Shown here piece after piece: positions 14,938 to 23,091 of a stretch of 44,069 nt of DNA. Every line of letters starts with the position of its first letter. Position 1 is the first letter of the stretch. The stretch covers positions 1 through 44,069 of the forward strand of contig CALJKQ010000117.1 of assembly GCA_937973565.1 (NCBI GenBank). The letters run 5' to 3'. The notes beneath the pieces were generated by a model. The model did no database searches, was not told the DNA's origin, and saw nothing but the letters and a program-made list of their open reading frames with translations. The position numbers were made by a program, and so were the translations under genes. This stretch comes from an uncultured Saprospiraceae bacterium. GTDB taxonomy: Bacteria > Bacteroidota > Bacteroidia > Chitinophagales > Saprospiraceae.

Positions 14938-15318
14938 CCTCTTCTTCCAATGCAACCTTACCACAATTACCAAAAAAACAACAAAAGGCAAATTAAACAG
15001 CATCATTCTTACATTGCCAGTAAATACCCCAATAAAAAAGATAAAGAGCATGATCAGCGCCATACCCCCAATAGATAACAGGGTAAGTGTTCTGGATGGT
15101 GAATTTTGGAACAAAGTATATAATATACCTATAAACCCCGCAAGCGGAAAGAGTATAAAGGGATGTAAAAAATTAAGAGGTTCTGCCACTGCTTTTTGCA
15201 AAATATCAACAAAGGCTTCGTAAATAAACATCTTTTGATCTTTGCCCCATTCCATGTAACCCATTAAAAATGTGAGCACTAATCCCAGATGCAGCCACTT
15301 CGTTTTCGTCCAGTACAT
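14935..15318 (-). CDS. Small integral membrane protein, unknown function
   Basis: This 127-residue hydrophobic protein has about four predicted membrane segments: near residues 8-22 (WLHLGLVLTFLMGYM), 50-68 (LHPFILFPLAGFIGILYTLF), 78-98 (LTLLSIGGMALIMLFIFFIGV) and 106-122 (LFNLPFVVFLVIVVRL), with a basic tail WKKR. No family is recognised. I start at the ATG 15318; a TTG two codons upstream is less likely. A -7 box lies 50 bases upstream and the structured repeat copy C begins at its stop codon. It seems to be transcribed alone. Confidence 0.65.
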   Translation of the reverse strand: MYWTKTKWLHLGLVLTFLMGYMEWGKDQKMFIYEAFVDILQKAVAEPLNFLHPFILFPLAGFIGILYTLFQNSPSRTLTLLSIGGMALIMLFIFFIGVFTGNVRMMLFNLPFVVFLVIVVRLHWKKR

Positions 15319-15368
15319 TGTCAAATAAATTTGTTGTTATAAATACAACACTCTCCTCCGTCGTTTTG

Positions 15369-15376
15369 CAAAGTTA
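15369..15376 (-). promoter_or_regulatory. -7 promoter box TAACTTTG
   Basis: TAACTTTG on the - strand, 50 bases before the ATG at 15318; fits TAnnTTTG exactly. No clear -33 element. Confidence 0.4.
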
Positions 15377-15440
15377 CGATCACTTCGCCTCTTTTCAGGC
15401 ACATATTTCGACCAAGACCCCTTTTTAAGAGGCCAACACA

Positions 15441-15782
15441 TCATTTTTTACTCGACTTTGCCCTTGGATTAAACTCCATACATCGGTCAATCCAAAAATC
15501 CAAATCTTTATCACCAACAACCTGACCGGCTTCAACCATAAGGAAGGCTTTCATGGTTTTTCCACCGTGTATCATATGTTTTACCCCCTTTTTTTTTAAC
15601 AGATCCTCCATGGATTCCGGATCCACCCTCACCATCAAACCACCCTGATAGGTTCCCATGAGCATCTTGTCGTCCACCATAAAACAATGACCACCAAACA
15701 TGCGTTTGTGCTCGTAGGTTATGCTTTTCGACATCAATACATCCCCTATTCTTTCTGCTAAAATGGCATCGTTCTGTTTCAT
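15441..15782 (-). CDS. TfoX N-terminal-domain protein
   Basis: This 113-residue protein is a stand-alone TfoX/Sxy N-terminal domain: ITYEHKRMFGGHCFMVDDKMLMGTY, GGLMVRVDP and a C-terminal GKTMKAFLMVEAGQV ... LDFWIDRCMEFNP are the family pattern. In Gammaproteobacteria the full Sxy/TfoX protein helps CRP turn on competence genes, but short single-domain versions like this are widespread in Bacteroidota with no known role, so competence control should not be assumed. The gene follows another - strand gene by 8 bases (15791) and is probably cotranscribed with it. Confidence 0.85.
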   Translation of the reverse strand: MKQNDAILAERIGDVLMSKSITYEHKRMFGGHCFMVDDKMLMGTYQGGLMVRVDPESMEDLLKKKGVKHMIHGGKTMKAFLMVEAGQVVGDKDLDFWIDRCMEFNPRAKSSKK

Positions 15783-15790
15783 AAGCTCAC

Positions 15791-16420
15791 TTATTGGGCG
15801 AGATTATCAGAAGTGATGATTTGCATTATATCCAATGCTGCATGCAAAGCCGGCCCCGCTAAGCCGTCGGCAAACATACCATCGGCCGGACCTTCTCCAA
15901 AATAAAGTCCATCGGCAACCAAAAATGAAATGCGCAACATGCCCTGTGGCGGCGGACTCCTCCTCTCTTCTTCCCAGGGTCCAATCTGGCTGATGATGTG
16001 TCTGCTGTGTTCAAACAATTCGGTATTAAATTCCCTGACTTCAGGATGATCGGGTGTTTCCCAAATAATCAGTTTCCCGGAATAATTGATGTACCTCGCG
16101 GTATGATCTTTATAACATGCCAAAACATCAAGTCCTCCCGGCAATCCTATCTCTACTACCACACCGAGCAGCTCTTGACCAAGTCCGGTGAGGCCTCTCT
16201 CTGCCAATTTTCGATAGGCAAATAAGCGAACGCGACTTTCCAGCTTTTCATCTTCCGCCAAGGTCTTGATGGCAGCATCTGTGCTCTCTGAATCCAGCAA
16301 AACTTCAAAGTAAGATCCATCTTGCTCCTCTGCCGGACTCGGCAAATAATCACAAAACAGTAAGTTGTAGATGAAATCCAGCGACTCATTTTGGTAAGGC
16401 CGATACAAAAGATTCTCCAT
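15791..16420 (-). CDS. Conserved hypothetical cytoplasmic protein
   Basis: The 209-residue product has no signal peptide or membrane helix. It starts ENLLYRPYQNESLDFIYNLLFCD, has a central stretch with RLFAYRKLAERG, EIGLPGGLDVLACYKDHTAR and YINYSGKLIIWE, and ends with alternating small residues (LHAALDIMQIITSDNLAQ). I do not recognise a named family and no catalytic motif is seen; the composition looks like a normal soluble enzyme or binding protein. A -7 box TATCTTTG lies 19 bases upstream and the TfoX-like gene follows after 8 bases, so these two likely form an operon. Confidence 0.7.
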   Translation of the reverse strand: MENLLYRPYQNESLDFIYNLLFCDYLPSPAEEQDGSYFEVLLDSESTDAAIKTLAEDEKLESRVRLFAYRKLAERGLTGLGQELLGVVVEIGLPGGLDVLACYKDHTARYINYSGKLIIWETPDHPEVREFNTELFEHSRHIISQIGPWEEERRSPPPQGMLRISFLVADGLYFGEGPADGMFADGLAGPALHAALDIMQIITSDNLAQ

Positions 16421-16439
16421 GGTACTTTATTGTTGTCCC

Positions 16440-16447
16440 CAAAGATA
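16440..16447 (-). promoter_or_regulatory. -7 promoter box TATCTTTG
   Basis: TATCTTTG on the - strand, 19 bases before the ATG at 16420. The box sits in the 49-base gap after the PA14 protein gene. Confidence 0.5.
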
Positions 16448-16469
16448 ATCTTTTATAATAGCTAAGCTG

Positions 16470-18848
16470 CTATTTTACTACCCACTTTTCATAGTACACT
16501 TGCTCATTCAAATGATAAGCCATCGTGTACAAGCCGGCATCCAGTTTTTTGGTCCTGAATCGTTTGGTATAGTGCCCCATGTTGGGATAATCAAAGTCGA
16601 TCAAAACATGCTGAACCCTCAACTGTTCATCCAAAATTTCCAGTTTTACCCTGGCTTTTGAAGGCACATAAAAGGCAACATCCACTATGTCGCTGTCGGT
16701 CCTTTGCAAAACTTCCAACATTTTTTCAGGCACATCAAACGGCTTTTTAATCTGTCTGGCTGCCAGTCGTGCTGCAATTCTGGAACCGTTGGCGGTGGTG
16801 CTGCTACAGGTATCGATGGCAGCAATAAAGATGGCTCCTTCCTCGCTGTTGAAACCTGGTGTGAGTTCTACATATTGGCCACCAATAAAGCTGGTGCGTT
16901 GGTTGGTGACTACCTGACTCATAGATTGCACATACTGGATGGCACTGTAGTTGTTGGGAATCAAAGTGCTGTCACCCAAAATCATGATGTCTTCTTCACA
17001 CAAATTCTCCAGCAATTGTACGCCCTCACAAATGCAATCGCCATTGTACTTATCGTTGGTGGTGTTGGGATTATTATCATTGCAGGCGGTGCCCTCGTTG
17101 GGGCAATAAACGGCTTTGAAAGCAACCTTACCCAAACCTTTGCAGGCATTTCCGGGATCAAGGCAAGTAATAAGAACGTAGCGGGCAGCAAGACCCTGAA
17201 AATCTGGTCCCGAAAATCCTGCATAGTTCCCTTCACCACTTGCCAATGGCCAGGTATAAGAACCAAAATAAGTCCATGTATTACCGTCTTCAGATACATC
17301 CACAGCCACACTTTGAAATCCATTTTGGGTTTCATTGGCAACATTGAAATTCCAAATTCTGCTGGAAAACAACCGATGTACTTCTCCTAAGTCATATTTG
17401 ATCCAATGCGCACTGTCTCTGGCTGGATTGGGACTAATTACTTTTTTACAACTCAACCAGTTATTATCTGTTCGGTTGTCTATTTGATCTGTAACATTGC
17501 ATTTATCAAAGGGAACATAAGATGCAATCGGACTATTGCAATCCACGCCCGTGCAAGGTGTACCTACGCAATTGCAATCATTGTCATACATGTCATTGTT
17601 GGTAAATTCGTTACCATCACTGCAAGCTGCCCCTTGCGGCATACAAGCGAGGGTACAATCATAATTGTATAAAAATTCTGCCGGAAGTCGCTTCCATACA
17701 CCGGTCTCCCCAAAAGGGGTCTGCCAAAAAACACCAAAATGCGAACCACCGGTAGCTTGCTTTGTATTCAACTCAACATAGTAATACTGGTTGGCATCCA
17801 AATAAATGAACGCCGTACTCTGCCATTGGTACTTCTCGTTTTGGGTGGGATTGGTATACCCGCTTACCAAACATTGATGGGCTTGTTTATTCGCCGGATC
17901 ATCATCTGAACTCAGGTAAAATACGGTTTGATCATCACCGGTTACATTGAATTTGTAATTGCCCGATACCGGTACCCGCAGAAATGCCTGCGTCAATCTG
18001 CCATTGTTGGTCAGCGTCGATGAATAGGGCCTGCCCAGCAGCGGCAAGACTTCATAATAGGTGGGCATAGCCGGAAAGGCAGGATTGATGTACAACTCAT
18101 TCAGCTCAGAACCGGTAATGTTGTCATAACGGTAGTTCTCCAGTTTTGCTCTTTCTCCAACACAAGTATTGGCAGTGGGTTTCACTCCTACACAATGACA
18201 AAAACCGTCCTCTCTGTCATTAGTGGTTAGCGCATTCCCATCATCACAGGGTGTACCTTTCTCAGGACATTCAGCCGGGAGGCAAGCTACATTGTAAATA
18301 AACTCCGCCGTTATGGGCTTCCAGTTGTTGATATCCACAAAGGGTGCCTTCCACCATAGATTGGCATAGTCGTTTCCCGTTCCGTCGACATACAATATTT
18401 CAAAGTAATAATAAACCCCGGCCTGCAAATATATTTTGGCTGATGTTTGTGTGGAATACTTGGTATACTCTTCGGCATTGGTGTACGCATTTAAATAGGC
18501 TCTCAAGACTTTATTTGATGGCACTGAATCCGTACTTAGGTAAAACCGGGCTTGCTCATTACCGGTAATATTAAAGGTTACGGAATCGGATTGAGGTACC
18601 TTAATAAAGCCCCGAATGGAAGCGCCCATATAATTGTCGTAATTAACTTCCGACTTGGTGTTGTACAAAATTTTGGTGTCGTAGGGGTGATAGGGATAGT
18701 CCGGCCAGGTAAGCATTTCAGTAATTTCGTCGTCGTACAGTCCTCTGTATACCTGCCAGGTGAGTTGTCCGGGCGTACCCACACAAGGTTGTTGTGCCTG
18801 CAGTTGAAGGGCTATTAAAAAATTAACCGCGATTATTATTCGTTTCAT
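16470..18848 (-). CDS. Secreted multidomain surface protein: two PA14 domains, discoidin-like domain, sorting-like C-terminus
   Basis: The 792-residue product starts with a signal peptide (MKRIIIAVNFLIALQLQAQ). In order: a PA14-like domain (about 30-190, NEQARFYLSTDS and KIYLQAGVYYYFEILYVDGTG), a cysteine motif G-x-x-C-x-DGN-x(3)-T-x-ND ending C-x-C-x-G (198-221), a second PA14-like domain (about 235-400, GDDQTVFYLSSDDDP), the same cysteine motif (407-429), a discoidin/F5-8-like domain (about 450-582, HWIKYDLGEV and WNFNVANETQ), a third cysteine motif (586-609), a short beta stack with VELTPGFNSEEGAIFIAAI, and a C-terminal strand-rich domain ending GLYTMAYHLNEQVYYEKWVVK that looks like a type IX secretion sorting signal. 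PA14 and discoidin domains usually bind glycans. It is the last gene of the DUF1800/DUF1501 operon; the ATG 18848 is chosen because longer frames run into DUF1501. Confidence 0.85.
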   Translation of the reverse strand: MKRIIIAVNFLIALQLQAQQPCVGTPGQLTWQVYRGLYDDEITEMLTWPDYPYHPYDTKILYNTKSEVNYDNYMGASIRGFIKVPQSDSVTFNITGNEQARFYLSTDSVPSNKVLRAYLNAYTNAEEYTKYSTQTSAKIYLQAGVYYYFEILYVDGTGNDYANLWWKAPFVDINNWKPITAEFIYNVACLPAECPEKGTPCDDGNALTTNDREDGFCHCVGVKPTANTCVGERAKLENYRYDNITGSELNELYINPAFPAMPTYYEVLPLLGRPYSSTLTNNGRLTQAFLRVPVSGNYKFNVTGDDQTVFYLSSDDDPANKQAHQCLVSGYTNPTQNEKYQWQSTAFIYLDANQYYYVELNTKQATGGSHFGVFWQTPFGETGVWKRLPAEFLYNYDCTLACMPQGAACSDGNEFTNNDMYDNDCNCVGTPCTGVDCNSPIASYVPFDKCNVTDQIDNRTDNNWLSCKKVISPNPARDSAHWIKYDLGEVHRLFSSRIWNFNVANETQNGFQSVAVDVSEDGNTWTYFGSYTWPLASGEGNYAGFSGPDFQGLAARYVLITCLDPGNACKGLGKVAFKAVYCPNEGTACNDNNPNTTNDKYNGDCICEGVQLLENLCEEDIMILGDSTLIPNNYSAIQYVQSMSQVVTNQRTSFIGGQYVELTPGFNSEEGAIFIAAIDTCSSTTANGSRIAARLAARQIKKPFDVPEKMLEVLQRTDSDIVDVAFYVPSKARVKLEILDEQLRVQHVLIDFDYPNMGHYTKRFRTKKLDAGLYTMAYHLNEQVYYEKWVVK

Positions 18849-18865
18849 CTTTGTATCCCTTTTAA

Positions 18866-20323
18866 TTATGAAAACATACCAATGGGCATATAGCCGGAGG
18901 GTACGGGAGCCGGACATGCATTGGGTGAATAAAAGTTGCAGATGTTAGGCAGGATGTACGACAAATCATTGGGCGAAACACCAAACCACAAGGCTATTTC
19001 TGCATAAAACTCATCTACCGATGTGGTGGGCAACAACAAGCCTCTGCTGGATAGATTCAAAGGTGAGGTGAGACTCAACGATGGGAATTCTCCAAATATA
19101 TCACCCCCTTTGATCGGTCCACCCATGATCATGCTATTACCTCCCCATGCATGGTCAGATCCATTGCCATTGGAAGTAAGGGTTCTGGCAAAGTCACTCA
19201 TGGTAAAGGTTACCACATTGTCTTGCAAGCCCAACTCTGTAATGGCATTGTTGAATTCGTTCAATGCATTGCTTACGATGGGAAGCATCACATTTTGGTT
19301 GTTGATCACATCATCGTGATGGTCCCAGCCACCATAAGACACGAAAAACGTCTGGCGTTTGGCTCCCAGAAAAGACCTGACTTTCATAACCTCGGCTACC
19401 TTTTTCAAATCATTCGATAAGTTGGTGGCAGAAAATGTGGTAGTGAGCGGCACCAGGTTGGCCAGGGCAACCTTAAATATTTCAAGACTCTCTGATGTCG
19501 ACTTGTTGAGGTCGCCGATGGTCTGGTGAAATATATTGGCATACTGCTGTGTGGCCAGACTGTCCAAGGCCTTGTTCTTGCGATCGTTGAGATAGCCGGC
19601 ATTGGATAAGCCTGAGGAATAATTGGTATAACCTATGGTTGCGGCCGTTGATGTATTGCTCAATGAAAATTCATTGGTTTCATTGCCCGATTGCCAACGG
19701 TTTTTTCCGGCCAGCGAAATGTTCATGGATGCTTCGGGAATGGTATTCATATCCTGCAAAATATCCGCCAATCTGCCGGCAACACCTACGGCACTGCGAC
19801 TTTGAGGTACCGATGTCTGCCACTGCATGATTTGATCGGAGTGACTGTAAAGACCCAACGGAATTTTTTTCGCGCCGGAGTTGAATTCAGTCTTGTTGGC
19901 AATGGGCTCAATCAGGGTGCCAATGTTGGTAAGAAACGAAAGCTGATTGGTATTGAATAGGTTTTGGACCGCAGATAATCCGGCATGTACAGAAAATGTC
20001 CTGCCGTTGTTGTTGTAATTCAAAGGCAACAACTGAGGAGGATTGGCTGTATTGCTCAATGCTAGTGAACCCCGGGTAGCCACATATTGAGCATATTCTG
20101 TAGGCTCTGTAGGCACCAGAAAATTGTAGCTGTCTGCACCACCGGCCAGCAGGATACACACTACTGCCTTGTAATCATTGGGCGTGTTGATGATGTGGGG
20201 ACGAGTGGCAGCGGTGTTCATGATGCCCAGGTTGACCAGGGTATTGTATAGAGTGAGTGAGCCAAGAGCTGCACAGGAGGCTTCACCTATAAATTGTCGT
20301 CTTGATATATTTCTTTTACCCAT
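18866..20323 (-). CDS. DUF1501 protein with twin-arginine signal
   Basis: The 485-residue product is a DUF1501 protein, related to the alkaline-phosphatase/sulfatase superfamily but with no known substrate. It begins MGKRNISRRQFIGEASCAALGSLTL, a typical twin-arginine export signal (S-R-R-Q-F-I). Family marks are KAVVCILLAGGADSYNFLVP, LGLYSHSDQIMQWQT, SYGGWDHHDDVINNQN and the conserved FTMSDFARTLTSNGNGSDHAWGGN followed by MIMGGPIKGG. It would be exported folded across the inner membrane. The gene lies 7 bases after the DUF1800 gene, the pairing seen across Bacteroidota and Planctomycetota, and 17 bases before the PA14 protein start. Confidence 0.92.
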   Translation of the reverse strand: MGKRNISRRQFIGEASCAALGSLTLYNTLVNLGIMNTAATRPHIINTPNDYKAVVCILLAGGADSYNFLVPTEPTEYAQYVATRGSLALSNTANPPQLLPLNYNNNGRTFSVHAGLSAVQNLFNTNQLSFLTNIGTLIEPIANKTEFNSGAKKIPLGLYSHSDQIMQWQTSVPQSRSAVGVAGRLADILQDMNTIPEASMNISLAGKNRWQSGNETNEFSLSNTSTAATIGYTNYSSGLSNAGYLNDRKNKALDSLATQQYANIFHQTIGDLNKSTSESLEIFKVALANLVPLTTTFSATNLSNDLKKVAEVMKVRSFLGAKRQTFFVSYGGWDHHDDVINNQNVMLPIVSNALNEFNNAITELGLQDNVVTFTMSDFARTLTSNGNGSDHAWGGNSMIMGGPIKGGDIFGEFPSLSLTSPLNLSSRGLLLPTTSVDEFYAEIALWFGVSPNDLSYILPNICNFYSPNACPAPVPSGYMPIGMFS

Positions 20324-20330
20324 TTTATTT

Positions 20331-22112
20331 TTATCTGTTGATGAGGTATTCGGGAGATGACATGATCAAATAAATGGCCAGTTTCACCCTATCGCGTTTT
20401 TCGGTAGTGGTACCATTGGGCAACTCCATCACCACATTTTTAATGATGTTGAGAGACCCCGCCGACAATCGACCCTGGGCGAGCAACAAATTGAGCCGAT
20501 CCAGCAGGATATGGAGCTTGTTGTTGTCGGTCAACAGGACTTCATCGTTGAGATCAATCGTAGAAACCTGATTGGCATAGGTAGCGTCATCTTCATTTGT
20601 GTATAAATCGTACTCGTCAGCTACGTTTTCCTGTATTACAAAACGGTAAAGACTGTTAATATAACCCATGATGGTCTGGGCGTTGGTAATCTGAAATTCA
20701 GGGGCTACCAGATCTGCTTCTTCGATGGGACCTATGGGTTGGTATTCCTGTTGGAAAAAGTTGAAAACACTGGGAGAGGTTAGTGGCTTCTGTTGCACAA
20801 AACGATATACATAGTCCATGTCATTTCGATAATTGCCACTCAGCGTACTGGCGTCAAATGCCTTATTGATTTGCACATATCGGAAGAAAGGTTCTCGCAG
20901 ACTTCCGTATGCCTCGTTTTCTCCGTTTTTACAAGCCTTGGCTTCAGGGTCCAGCAAGATGGCTTTGATGATGGCTTTCATGTCACCCCTTACACCCTGA
21001 CCATTGTTGACAAATACATTCGCCACTCTTTCAATGTAGCCGGGAGAAGGGTTGGATGTAACCAATCTCTGGATCAAAAACCGGGCAACAAAAGGTGGCG
21101 TATTGCTATGATTAAATAAATTGGTAATGGCATCCTGAATGTCTGCAATGCCGTCTGCAGGCACCCTGTTGGGAACAACGAAACCATTAAGCAGGTTTTT
21201 AACACCGGTCTCGTGAGAAGCGTTGAACATGATCATCGGCAGTGTATAGCTGGTATCATTGGCTGCACTTCGGTTGAAGGTAGTGCGGTCTGCCCACGAT
21301 AAACCCGTGAACACCTTGGCAAATTCCGCAATGTCTGTATTGTTGTAGGTGGGTACCGGTACGCCGTTGGCATTGAGTACCTGGCTGCCATCCATGTTGA
21401 GTTTTACGGTGCCGATAGTGAAGAGCTGCATCAATTCCCTGGCATAATTTTCATCGGGAAACTGATTGGTAGCCGGATTGGACTTGGGATTGTTGAGATA
21501 GGTGAGATACACCCCCATGGCAGGATGAAAGGTCACATCTTCCATCAAATCGCGGTAGTTGGTAAATGCATTGTTGAGCAACACATCGTAATAGCTCGAC
21601 AAAGCATAGGAATTGGCTCCGAAGAGCGATTTGTCAGATATCACAAATAACTCACTCAAGGCAAGGGCTACGCGTTGACGTAAGGCATCAGGGGAAGCCA
21701 TATGGTACTGCCACCAGGCGTAAGACCACATGCGGTAGATCTGTCCGGCAGCCGCGTTATTGGTAGCGGTTTTGACAAAATTGTGATATTCTTTGACCTT
21801 GTTTTTAAGTGAAAAGGCAACTGGTTTCACAAATTGACTGTCGATCCAGTCTTCGATGCCCAATTGGGTAACTTCTGTAATGTCCTCCATGTTGTAGCCC
21901 AAAGTCGATTGGCCCAGGAAACGGGAGGCAGCATTGAAATTGGGCAGATAACCATCCTGTTTTAGGGTGGTCTCCGGTGAATAGGTTTGGCTATTGCTGG
22001 CAGAAACAGTTACGCCGTGATAATCGCCAAAACCAATGGTGATGGTATCCGGTTGGGCAGAAGCGAGGATGCTCCCAAACAACCAAAACATCAGGATAAA
22101 ATGCTTACTCAT
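20331..22112 (-). CDS. DUF1800 protein
   Basis: The 593-residue product has a signal peptide (MSKHFILMFWLFGSILASAQ) and then a DUF1800 domain covering nearly the whole chain: AASRFLGQSTLGYNMEDI, LRQRVALALSELFVISDKS, VTFHPAMGVYLTYLNNPKS, DENYARELMQLFTIG, VARFLIQRLVTSNPSPGYI and RYVQINKAFDAS are the usual landmarks, and the C-terminus closes with a helix-rich segment. The biochemical function is unknown, but it almost always occurs with DUF1501, as here, 7 bases upstream of it. It follows the tail-fibre-like gene by 34 bases. It is probably periplasmic or exported. Confidence 0.92.
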   Translation of the reverse strand: MSKHFILMFWLFGSILASAQPDTITIGFGDYHGVTVSASNSQTYSPETTLKQDGYLPNFNAASRFLGQSTLGYNMEDITEVTQLGIEDWIDSQFVKPVAFSLKNKVKEYHNFVKTATNNAAAGQIYRMWSYAWWQYHMASPDALRQRVALALSELFVISDKSLFGANSYALSSYYDVLLNNAFTNYRDLMEDVTFHPAMGVYLTYLNNPKSNPATNQFPDENYARELMQLFTIGTVKLNMDGSQVLNANGVPVPTYNNTDIAEFAKVFTGLSWADRTTFNRSAANDTSYTLPMIMFNASHETGVKNLLNGFVVPNRVPADGIADIQDAITNLFNHSNTPPFVARFLIQRLVTSNPSPGYIERVANVFVNNGQGVRGDMKAIIKAILLDPEAKACKNGENEAYGSLREPFFRYVQINKAFDASTLSGNYRNDMDYVYRFVQQKPLTSPSVFNFFQQEYQPIGPIEEADLVAPEFQITNAQTIMGYINSLYRFVIQENVADEYDLYTNEDDATYANQVSTIDLNDEVLLTDNNKLHILLDRLNLLLAQGRLSAGSLNIIKNVVMELPNGTTTEKRDRVKLAIYLIMSSPEYLINR

Positions 22113-22146
22113 GATGACGGAGTGTGAAATGATCAGGAAAGAAAAC

Positions 22147-22590
22147 CTACTTTTCTTCGAGTGCCTTGATTCTCTTCTTTAAGGCCTCGTTCTCTGCATT
22201 CAGCTGCAGGGTGTACTGCCACAGCCATTCGATCTGTGCCAATAGTTTGGCATCCATGGATGTCACATCATAGCCCGTCTTCACCAATTCTGCCGCTGCC
22301 GGCATTTGGGGTAAATGGCTGTTTTGTTCGATGGAATTCTTGACTGTTTCCAAAGAAGGGGTCTGCGCAAAAGCATGATCCGACCAGTCCGTGGTGTTTT
22401 TCAAAGCAACCTTCACCTTTTCCGTCAAAATGCCGTGTTGTACATAAAGGTTGTAGTTTCCAGGGGTTGTGATCTGGCTGGTATCCCCAATGACCACCTT
22501 GCCGGATGTCTTCAATAGCATGATTTCCTGAGCATTGCCACATAAGGCACCTAAAAGAAATAAAAAGGTGAGTTGTAATGATTTTACCAT
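22147..22590 (-). CDS. Tail-fibre/cell-wall-anchor-like small secreted protein
   Basis: The 147-residue product has a signal peptide (MVKSLQLTFLFLLGALCGNAQ). The body matches short Bacteroidota proteins often called tail fibre or chaperone-of-endosialidase-like: GKVVIGDTSQITTPGNYNLYVQHGIL, TEKVKVALKNTTDWSDHAF, a helical NSIEQNSHLPQMPAAAELVKTG and a C-terminal coiled coil (about 115-147, WLWQYTLQLNAENEALKKRI). In those relatives the coiled coil likely trimerises. I place the start at 22590; a frame open to 22707 adds residues with no good start context. It is followed after 34 bases by DUF1800 and probably heads the operon. Confidence 0.75.
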   Translation of the reverse strand: MVKSLQLTFLFLLGALCGNAQEIMLLKTSGKVVIGDTSQITTPGNYNLYVQHGILTEKVKVALKNTTDWSDHAFAQTPSLETVKNSIEQNSHLPQMPAAAELVKTGYDVTSMDAKLLAQIEWLWQYTLQLNAENEALKKRIKALEEK

Positions 22591-23091
22591 GGTTATATAA
22601 ATTACAGTTGAAATAAGTAACGTAAATATAAAGGGAAACCCTAATATAATACTTTTTTCTAATATATAACTATGAAATTTGTGGTGTGGAGTGTTATTGT
22701 AGGACAAACAAACACCTGTTGAATCCCTACGCCGGATTTGTTATTTTCAAATTTAAGGGTGTTTTTAGGGGTTGCGAATGCATTTCCTGTGAAATTTCTC
22801 TGGCATGCATGGCAGCTTCCCGGCAGGACTTGAAACTGATTTTATAAAAAGATCTACAGCAAATTAAATTTACATTAAATGTTTTATTGCATTGGTTAGT
22901 GCTTCAAAAGCTTATATGGGTTAAACCCTCATTCACCTCATATTCTGTCACTTTTCGTTTGATTTGAACAATGATAAAATGTGATGAAATGTATCACCTG
23001 GAAAATTATTATTTCAAATGGTTAGCATCAGGTTTTCGCAGCGATACATTTATTTCGCCCTGCTTATCTTTGCGCCATTAATAGCTGGTGA
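22591..23091. other. Divergent intergenic region with promoters
   Basis: This 500-base AT-rich region separates the - strand operon from the + strand sorting-domain protein. Apart from a -7 box at 23065-23072 I see no gene, RNA or repeat in it. Confidence 0.5.
23065..23072 (+). promoter_or_regulatory. -7 promoter box TATCTTTG
   Basis: TATCTTTG followed by CGCC, 19 bases before the ATG at 23092; typical of the phylum. No exact -33 TTTG at the expected spacing. Confidence 0.5.

Noticed and set aside
16704..17390. 228-codon + strand frame
   Set aside because: Antisense to the PA14 surface protein; low-complexity translation with no recognisable features.
22591..22707. N-terminal extension of the tail-fibre-like protein
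   Set aside because: The added 39 residues precede a good signal peptide that starts at 22590.
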